Shown piece by piece: positions 59,101 to 64,000 of a stretch of 64,000 bases of DNA (its first letter is position 1; every line of letters begins with the position of its first letter). This stretch comes from Pseudonocardia sp. MH-G8. GTDB taxonomy: Bacteria; Actinomycetota; Actinomycetes; Mycobacteriales; Pseudonocardiaceae. The notes beneath the pieces are model-generated. The model had not been told where the DNA came from. It worked only from the letters and a program-made list of their open reading frames with translations, and searched no databases. The stretch is taken from the NCBI RefSeq assembly GCF_002262885.1, contig NZ_NKYF01000018.1:1-64000 (forward strand), read 5' to 3'. Both the position numbers and the translations under genes were made by a program.

Positions 59101-59768
59101 CGCAGCTCGGACTGCACGGACTGCGCCCGCCGCGCGATCTCGGCCTGCCTGCCCAGCGGCTTGAGCTGGCGGCGCAGCTCCGCGGTGAGGTCGGTGAGCC
59201 GGGTGAGGTTGGCCTGCATCGCGTCGAGCTTGCGGAGGGCCTTCTCCTTGCGCTTGCGGTGCTTGAGGACGCCTGCGGCCTCCTCGATGTAGGCGCGCCG
59301 GTCCTCGGGCTTGGACTGCAGCACGGAGTCGAGCTGGCCCTGCCCGACGATGACGTGCATCTCGCGGCCGATGCCGGAGTCCGACAGCAGCTCCTGCACG
59401 TCCAGCAGCCGGCAGGACGAGCCGTTGATCTCGTACTCGCCCGCGCCGTCGCGGAACATCCGGCGGGTGATCGACACCTCGGAGTAGTCGATGGGCAGGG
59501 CGGCGTCGGAGTTGTCGATCGTCAGCGTGACCTCGGCGCGACCCAGGGGTGCGCGCCCGGAGGTGCCGGCGAAGATGACGTCCTCCATCTTCCCGCCGCG
59601 CAGCGCCTTCGCCCCCTGCTCGCCGAGCACCCAGCTGATCGCGTCGACCACGTTGGACTTGCCCGACCCGTTCGGACCCACCACGCACGTGATCCCGGGC
59701 TCCAGGCGGAGCGTCGTGGCCGAGGCGAAGGACTTGAAGCCCTTCAGCGTCAGGCTCTTCAGGTGCAC
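56175..59768 (-). CDS. smc: Chromosome segregation ATPase SMC
   Basis: The 1197-residue condensin subunit compacts and separates chromosomes. Head motifs are the N-terminal Walker A VVGPNGSGKSNVVDAI, the C-terminal signature LSGGERSLTAMALLVAIF and Walker B FYILDEIEAALDD; two long coiled coils flank a hinge at about 500-680. I chose GTG 59768 (MHLKSLTLKGFKSF). In the hinge region a 53-bp inverted-repeat element is inserted in frame at 58011-58063, adding a short stretch read EPPGHECGFPELG after ESHIH. No other fault is seen. ftsY lies downstream. Confidence 0.94.
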   Translation of the reverse strand: MHLKSLTLKGFKSFASATTLRLEPGITCVVGPNGSGKSNVVDAISWVLGEQGAKALRGGKMEDVIFAGTSGRAPLGRAEVTLTIDNSDAALPIDYSEVSITRRMFRDGAGEYEINGSSCRLLDVQELLSDSGIGREMHVIVGQGQLDSVLQSKPEDRRAYIEEAAGVLKHRKRKEKALRKLDAMQANLTRLTDLTAELRRQLKPLGRQAEIARRAQSVQSELRDARLRLAADDIVTVRDQLAREEADEASARARRAEVEEQLSVARVEQERLETALAQDAPRLAAAQDTWYRLSALAERIAGTVRLAQERTRHLADPQERTPGRDPDELDAEADAIAEQEEELVEAVAEARRRLSDVLEERGEHEKMLAAAERAHMAAVRALADRKTGLATLAGRAEALRSGAAATADEIERLSEALAEAQERTAVAETELEHARDELGTFDEGDSGLDERRTQAADAHEATRARVAELVSRERELEQQRAHWRARVDALSVSLARRDGSGELVGTDGVLGPLSGLLTVEPEARAAVAAALGELADALAVESPEAAVTSLQLLRTKDAGRASLVVAPEVQESHIHEPPGHECGFPELGEAPRGRWALSFVTARPVVAPAVALLLSGVLVVDDLAAARAVVADHPELTAVTRDGDVLGAARASGGSGSASSALDVQAAVNEALERREAVEEELARLRPALDGARAEEAARLVDVQAAQQVQNAAEARRSAASAQLGRLEETVRSATAEAQRLRERRDAVESRRSDSLLALEAAEQQLAVAEDEPVDDEPDTEVRDAAAESLATARAEEVESRLALRTAEERARAIAGRAESLRRQAASERQSRARAAAAQEARERSAAIAHHVVAAGETASERIAVSLAAAAQERDAAAAARDSRERALGEARLTTQRLSGLMDKLTDAVHRDEVLRAQNRLRLEQLTEKALDDHGLGVEDLVGEYGPDVLVPPSAAEMAEYEAAKERGEEVTEPPSMPYDRGSQERRAKRAEKDLALLGKVNPLALEEFAALEERYRFLSTQLEDLKNTRRDLLTVVREVDDKILEVFTTAYADVAREFEIVFDTLFPGGEGRLVLTDPDDMLTTGIEVEARPPGKKVKRLSLLSGGERSLTAMALLVAIFRARPSPFYILDEIEAALDDVNLRRLISLMEELRETSQLIVITHQKPTMEVADALYGVSMRGDGITTVISQRLRAVS
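58011..58063. repeat. 21-bp inverted repeat inserted in smc
   Basis: The left arm (58011-58031, beginning TTCAGGAAAG) and right arm (58043-58063, ending CTTTCCTGAA) are exact reverse complements over 21 bases with an 11-base loop. It is AT-richer than its surroundings and keeps the reading frame of smc. Confidence 0.9.
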
Positions 59769-59812
59769 GGGCGGGGTCTCCAGAGCTGCAGGTGGTCGAG
59801 GAAGATTACTGG

Positions 59813-60103
59813 TTAGGCCTCGCGGAACCCCGCAAGGCCACCGCGCGCCGGGCCCCACTGCTCCACCACGCCGTCGACACGCCCCGGAGTCGATTCGCCA
59901 CGCAGCGCGATGAGGAGTAACTCACAAGAGTGACGTGGGCCTTCGACGACGACGGCGACGCGGCCGTCCGAGAGGTTCGTGGCGTGGCCGACGAGGCCCA
60001 GTGCCAGCGCCCGGGAACGGGTCCACCAGCGGAAACCGACACCCTGGACCCGGCCCTGGACCCACGCTGTGAGCCGAACCACCTCGTCGCTGCCCGTGAT
60101 CAC
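59813..60103 (-). CDS. acyP: Acylphosphatase
   Basis: The 96-residue enzyme hydrolyses acyl phosphates. VQGRVQGVGFRWWTRSRA holds the phosphate-binding loop and the catalytic Arg, and GLVGHATNLSDGRVAVVVEG the catalytic Asn. Its start is only 21 bp from that of the divergent CAP gene. smc follows 44 bp downstream on the same strand. Confidence 0.94.
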   Translation of the reverse strand: MITGSDEVVRLTAWVQGRVQGVGFRWWTRSRALALGLVGHATNLSDGRVAVVVEGPRHSCELLLIALRGESTPGRVDGVVEQWGPARGGLAGFREA

Positions 60104-60124
60104 GAGCTGCTAGCTTACCGCCTC

Positions 60125-60820
60125 GTGCTCCCCAACCGGCCTAGAGCCGGTGCGCAGACGCTCGCTCTCGCGACCGCTGTCCTTCTGGTCGCCGGTGTCA
60201 CGGTGGCGGCCTTCCCGGAGGTCGTGCCCGTCGACTTGCGCATCGCGCCGGTCGCCCAGGCGACCTCCCCGTTCGCGGCGGCCGACGTGCTGCCGCGGGC
60301 CGCGCTGGTCGACGACCCGCCCGACGACCCGCCCCCGACCGAGATCTCCACCCTGCACGCCTTCGCCACCGCGGCCGGAGCCACGGCGTCCGGGGAACAG
60401 GCCGAGCCCGAGCCCGAGAAGCCTCCCGAGCCCGAGGCGCGGGCGCCGGTGAGCGTCTCCGGGACCGAGGGAGAGGTCATCGAGCTGACCAACCAGGAGC
60501 GCAACGAGCACGGCTGCGGCTCGCTCACGCCGGACTCGCGGTTGGCGCGAGCCGCGCGGGCGCACGCCGAGGACATGTCGGAGAACGGCTACTTCTCCCA
60601 CGTCAGCCGCGACGGCCGGCGCTTCGAGCACCGGGTGCGCGCCGCGGGCTACCCGCGGCCCGGAGCGGAGAACATCGGGAAGGGCCAGACCAGCGCAGCC
60701 CAGATCGTGCGGGAGTGGATGGCGTCGCCGTCACACCGCTCCGCGCTCCTGACCTGCGGGTTCACCACGATCGGTGTGGCCCGCGCGGGGAACTACTGGG
60801 TGCAGGAGTTCGGGAAGTGA
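60125..60820 (+). CDS. Secreted CAP (SCP/PR1-like) domain protein
   Basis: The 231-residue protein has a signal peptide (about residues 8-30), a Pro/Glu-rich linker, and a CAP domain: VIELTNQERNEHGCGSL, ARAARAHAEDMSENGYFSHV (His and Glu of the family site), GAENIGKGQTSA, and MASPSHRSALLTCGFTTIGV. Two cysteines probably form a disulfide. Bacterial CAP proteins bind lipids or act in the wall; the function here is unknown. GTG 60125 was chosen; TGCTAGCTT at 60108-60116 resembles an extended -10 box just before it, so the message may be leaderless. Confidence 0.88.
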   Translation: MLPNRPRAGAQTLALATAVLLVAGVTVAAFPEVVPVDLRIAPVAQATSPFAAADVLPRAALVDDPPDDPPPTEISTLHAFATAAGATASGEQAEPEPEKPPEPEARAPVSVSGTEGEVIELTNQERNEHGCGSLTPDSRLARAARAHAEDMSENGYFSHVSRDGRRFEHRVRAAGYPRPGAENIGKGQTSAAQIVREWMASPSHRSALLTCGFTTIGVARAGNYWVQEFGK

Positions 60821-60821
60821 G

Positions 60822-61511
60822 TCAGAGCTCGAACCGGTAGCCCATCCCCGCCTCCGTGATCAGGTGGACCGGGCGCGCGGGGTCCGGCTCGAGCTTGCGC
60901 CGCAGCTGAGCGAGGTAGACGCGCAGGTAGTGGCTCTCCGTGCCGTAGTTCGGGCCCCAGACCGCGCGCAGCAGCTCGCGCTGCCCCACGAGCCTGCCGC
61001 GGTGGCGCACCAGCAGCTCCAGCACGCCCCACTCGGTGGGGGTGAGGTGCACATCGGCGCCGTCGGCGCGCACGACGCGCTTGTCCGCCAGGTCCACCCG
61101 GAAGTCGCGGGCGTCCACGACGGGCTCGCCCTCCACGGTGGTGGCGGCAGCCCGGCGCACCGCGGCGCGCAGCCGGGCGAGCAGCTCGGCCATCCCGAAG
61201 GGCTTGGTGACGTAGTCGTCCGCACCCGCGTCCAGCGCGCGCACGGTCTCCGCCCCGCCGGTGCGCGCGGTGAGGACGATGATCGGGACGCTCGTCCAGC
61301 CGCGCAGGCCCTCGATCACCTCGACGCCGTCCAGGTCGGGCAGCCCGAGGTCGAGCAGCACGACGTCGGGACGGCCGTCCGCGGCCGCGCGCAGGGCCGC
61401 GGCGCCGTCGGGAGCGAGCAGGACGTCGTACCCGTGCGCGGCGAGGTTGATCCGCAACGCGCGCAGGATCTGCGGGTCGTCGTCGACGACCAGCACCCGC
61501 CGGCCCGTCAC
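60822..61511 (-). CDS. kdpE: Response regulator KdpE
   Basis: The 229-residue OmpR-class regulator has the receiver domain with VLVVDDDPQ, phospho-acceptor Asp54 in VVLLDLGLPDLDG, and Lys in YVTKPFGMAEL, and a winged-helix domain (LTPTEWGVLELLVRHRGRLV, LRVYLAQLRRKLEPDP, ITEAGMGYRFEL). It activates the K+ uptake operon kdpFABC under potassium limitation. It overlaps kdpD by four bases. Confidence 0.94.
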   Translation of the reverse strand: MTGRRVLVVDDDPQILRALRINLAAHGYDVLLAPDGAAALRAAADGRPDVVLLDLGLPDLDGVEVIEGLRGWTSVPIIVLTARTGGAETVRALDAGADDYVTKPFGMAELLARLRAAVRRAAATTVEGEPVVDARDFRVDLADKRVVRADGADVHLTPTEWGVLELLVRHRGRLVGQRELLRAVWGPNYGTESHYLRVYLAQLRRKLEPDPARPVHLITEAGMGYRFEL

Positions 61512-64000
61512 CGCGGCACCTCCGGCAACGAGACGACGACGGTGAGGCCGCCGCCCGGCGTGTCCTCCGCGGTGAGCGTGCCGCCCATGGCCTCGGTGAA
61601 CCCGCGGGCCACCGAGAGCCCGAGGCCCACGCCCGTGGCGCCGTCGCGGTCGCTGGGCCCGCCGCCGATCCGCTCGAACGGCGCGAACAGCGCTTCCCGC
61701 GACCGCCGCGGCGCCCCCGGCCCGGAGTCGACCACCCGCAGCTCCACGCGCCCGGCGTAGGCGCTGGCCCGCAGCACGACCGGCGCGCCGCGCGCGTGCC
61801 GCAGGGCGTTGTCGACGACGTTCGCGACGACGCGCTCGAGCAGGCCGCCATCGGCGAGGACGTCGGGCAGCGCCTCGTCGATCTCGACCGCGACCCGGCA
61901 GGCGTCCGGCATCCCGACGAGCGCGCGCAGGGCCACCTCGTCGTACCCGGTGGGCGCGAGCAGCGGGGTGACCGCGCCGGCCGCGAGCCGCGAGGAGTCG
62001 AGCAGGTTGTCCACCAGCGCGGTGAGCCGGTCGGCGGACTCCTCGATGGTGGCGGTCAGCTCGTCCCGATCGGCCACCGGCAGGTCCAGGTACGGGTCGC
62101 GCAGGCTCCCGGCCGCCGCCTTGATCGACGTGAGCGGGCTGCGCAGGTCGTGCCCCACGGCCGAGAGCAGCGCGCTGCGGGTCTCGGTGACGGCCGCCCG
62201 CTTGCGCGCGCGCACGGCGTCCGCCGCGGACCGCTGGCTGCGCAGGGCGAGCAACGCCTGCCCGCCCACCACCTCCAGCAGCCGCCGGTCCGCGGCGGGC
62301 AGGGCGCGCCCGTCGCCCACGAGGTGCAGGTCCTCCTCGATCGCGACGTCCACCGCCGCATCCTCGGGCGCGCGGCAGCCCTGCGGCCCGGACGACGCGA
62401 GGCACTCCCAGGAATCGGGGCCTCCACGGCGCTCGAGCAGCGCCACCGAACGCAGGGCGAAGGCCTCGCGCACCTTCTCGAGCAGCCGCGGGAGCGGGTC
62501 GGTCCGGGTCAGGACGGTGCGCGCGAACGACGCGAGCAGCGCGGCCTCGGCGTTGGCGCGCGCGGCCTGCTGGGCGCGCCGGGCCGCCCGGTCCACGACG
62601 AGCGCGACGAGCACCCCGACCACCACCATCGCCGCGAGCGTGACGACGTTCTCGGGGGCCGCGATCGTGAGCGAGTACAGCGGCGGGGTGAGGAAGAAGT
62701 TCAGCAGCACCCCGCCCGCGAGCGCGGCCAGCAGCGCCGGGCCCAGCCCGCCGACCAGCGCCGCGACCACCGTCACGAGGACGTAGAGCACCACGTCGGT
62801 GGACGTGTCGATCACCGTGGCGAGCGAGGTGCCCACGGCGGTGGCCGCGACCGGCAACGCGGCCGCGAGCACCCACCCGGCGAGGCGGCGGACGGCGGGC
62901 AGGCCGCTGCGCAGTGCCGGCAACCGCACCCCGCGCCCGGCCTCGGTGTGGGTGACCATGTGCACGTCGATCGGCCCGGAGCGCTGCACCACGCGCGCGG
63001 CGATGCCCTCGTCGAACAGCCGCGCCGTGCGGGAGCGGCGGGACGTGCCGAGCACCAGCTGGGTGGCGTTGACGCCGCGGGCGAAGTCGAGCAGCGCGGC
63101 GGGCACGTCCTCGGTGTCCGAGCCGACGACCGTGTGGAAGCTCGCGCCCACGTCCTCGGCGAGCACGCGGAGCCGGGACACCGCCCCCGCAGGCGGGCCG
63201 GCGAGGCCGTCGCCGCGCAGCACGTGCACCGCGAGCAGGTCGGCCGCGTTCGCGCGCTTCGCGATCCGGGCGGCGCGGCGCAGCACGGTCTCGCTCTCGG
63301 AGTCGCCGGTGAGCGCCACGACCACCCGCTCGCGGGTCTCCCAGACCTCCTCGACGCGGCCCGCGCTGCGGTGGCGCTGCAGGGCGACGTCCACCTCGTC
63401 GGCCACCCACAGCAGCGCCAGCTCCCGCAGCGCGGTGAGGTTGCCCGGCCGGAACCAGTTGGCCAGCGCCGCGTCCACCTTCTCCGCCGCGTAGACGTTG
63501 CCGTGCGCGAGCCGGCGGCGCAGCGCCTCGGGCGTGATGTCGACCAGCTCGATCTGCTCGGCCCGGCGCACCACCTCGTCGGGCACGGTCTCGTGCTGGC
63601 GCACCCCGGTGATCCGCTCCACCACGTCGTTGAGCGACTCGAGGTGCTGCACGTTCACCGTGGTGAGGACGTCGATCCCGGCCTCGAGCAGCTCCTCGAT
63701 GTCCTGCCAGCGCTTGTGGTGGCGGGACCCGGGCGCGTTGGTGTGGGCCAGTTCGTCGACGAGCACGACCGCGGGGCGCCGGGCGAGCACGGCGTCGACG
63801 TCGAGCTCGCCGGGGCCTGGCAGGCCGGGCACCGGCCGGCGCGCGACGACCTCGAGGCCGTCGCACAGCTCCGTGGTCCTGGCCCGCCCGTGCGTCTCCA
63901 CCAACCCGACGACGACGTCGGTGCCGCGGGCGAGCCTGCGGTGCGCCTCGCCGAGCATGGCGAAGGTCTTGCCCACTCCCGGCGCGGCACCGAGGTGGAT
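61508..64000 (-). CDS. kdpD: Sensor histidine kinase KdpD, 5' end outside the window
   Basis: The visible 830 residues run from the P-loop HLGAAPGVGKTFAMLGEAHRR at the right edge through the KdpD/USP-like cytoplasmic domains, a four-helix membrane block (about 350-460), a GAF-like region and the kinase core with SAVGHDLRSPLTSIK (phospho-acceptor His), VVANVVDNALRHA (N box) and GVGLGLSVARGFTEAMGG (G2 box). It senses low K+ and turgor and phosphorylates KdpE. The first residues and probably kdpABC lie to the right of the window. Confidence 0.93.
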   Translation of the reverse strand: MHLGAAPGVGKTFAMLGEAHRRLARGTDVVVGLVETHGRARTTELCDGLEVVARRPVPGLPGPGELDVDAVLARRPAVVLVDELAHTNAPGSRHHKRWQDIEELLEAGIDVLTTVNVQHLESLNDVVERITGVRQHETVPDEVVRRAEQIELVDITPEALRRRLAHGNVYAAEKVDAALANWFRPGNLTALRELALLWVADEVDVALQRHRSAGRVEEVWETRERVVVALTGDSESETVLRRAARIAKRANAADLLAVHVLRGDGLAGPPAGAVSRLRVLAEDVGASFHTVVGSDTEDVPAALLDFARGVNATQLVLGTSRRSRTARLFDEGIAARVVQRSGPIDVHMVTHTEAGRGVRLPALRSGLPAVRRLAGWVLAAALPVAATAVGTSLATVIDTSTDVVLYVLVTVVAALVGGLGPALLAALAGGVLLNFFLTPPLYSLTIAAPENVVTLAAMVVVGVLVALVVDRAARRAQQAARANAEAALLASFARTVLTRTDPLPRLLEKVREAFALRSVALLERRGGPDSWECLASSGPQGCRAPEDAAVDVAIEEDLHLVGDGRALPAADRRLLEVVGGQALLALRSQRSAADAVRARKRAAVTETRSALLSAVGHDLRSPLTSIKAAAGSLRDPYLDLPVADRDELTATIEESADRLTALVDNLLDSSRLAAGAVTPLLAPTGYDEVALRALVGMPDACRVAVEIDEALPDVLADGGLLERVVANVVDNALRHARGAPVVLRASAYAGRVELRVVDSGPGAPRRSREALFAPFERIGGGPSDRDGATGVGLGLSVARGFTEAMGGTLTAEDTPGGGLTVVVSLPEVPR

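Noticed and set aside
1..64000. tRNA or rRNA genes
   Set aside because: None could be recognised by eye on either strand; a covariance-model scan would be needed to exclude a tRNA.

Overview
The window reads as a high-GC actinobacterial chromosome, most likely a member of the Pseudonocardiaceae (Pseudonocardia-like). The grounds are the very GC-rich coding style with frequent GTG starts, the actinobacterial order of housekeeping genes, a WhiG-type sigma factor, actinobacterial families such as DUF2631 and DUF2469, and a two-gene PII/GlnD/AmtB nitrogen cluster. The genus is an inference; no rRNA or tRNA gene is visible.

Layout. 1-4517 is an accessory, lower-GC island. It holds the tail of an Asp/Glu racemase (maleate isomerase) family gene, a decayed duplicate of that gene, a small secreted protein followed by a DUF4288 protein (a candidate effector-immunity pair), another small secreted protein, a 2H-phosphoesterase-like gene that looks frameshifted, and the tail of a transposase. 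4518-33334 carries the conserved minus-strand backbone, read from right to left: trmD, rplS, lepB, rnhB, DUF2469, yraN, comM, dprA, xerC, whiG, then rpsB, tsf, pyrH, frr, cdsA, then rlmN and dxr-rseP. Lineage genes sit between these blocks: a LigD-type polymerase, mug and an ATP-dependent DNA ligase (DNA repair); a Cys-tailed MarR regulator; a TDT transporter; a rifampin phosphotransferase preceded by the rifamycin-associated element; and a Rieske lipoprotein.

33335-41508 is an accessory insert that separates trmD from its usual partner rimM. It contains a Clp-N-domain protein with a small HTH protein and a double operator, a large BTAD/AAA regulator, a berberine-bridge-type flavoprotein, a TetR regulator and a flavin monooxygenase, and it is bounded by palindromic and tandem repeats. 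41509-46761 resumes the backbone with rimM, khpA, rpsP and ffh, plus a CPBP protease and an amidohydrolase. 46772-49076 holds an XRE/MmyB regulator divergent from an SDR oxidoreductase, and a P-loop protein. 49150-53638 is nitrogen control: amtB, a PII gene, glnD and a second PII gene, with GlnR-like boxes upstream of amtB. 53993-59768 is ftsY and smc. 59813-64000 has acylphosphatase, a secreted CAP protein, and kdpE with kdpD running off the right edge.

The intergenic DNA is unusually rich in repeats: two 'CGACTCGCGGG' palindromes, a 20-bp hairpin array at 41241-41360 with related 22-bp palindromes, GATC-containing repeats at 53756-53992, a four-copy array of about 92 bp at 55815-56174, a 14-bp tandem repeat at 37507-37562, and a 21-bp inverted repeat lying inside the smc coding sequence.
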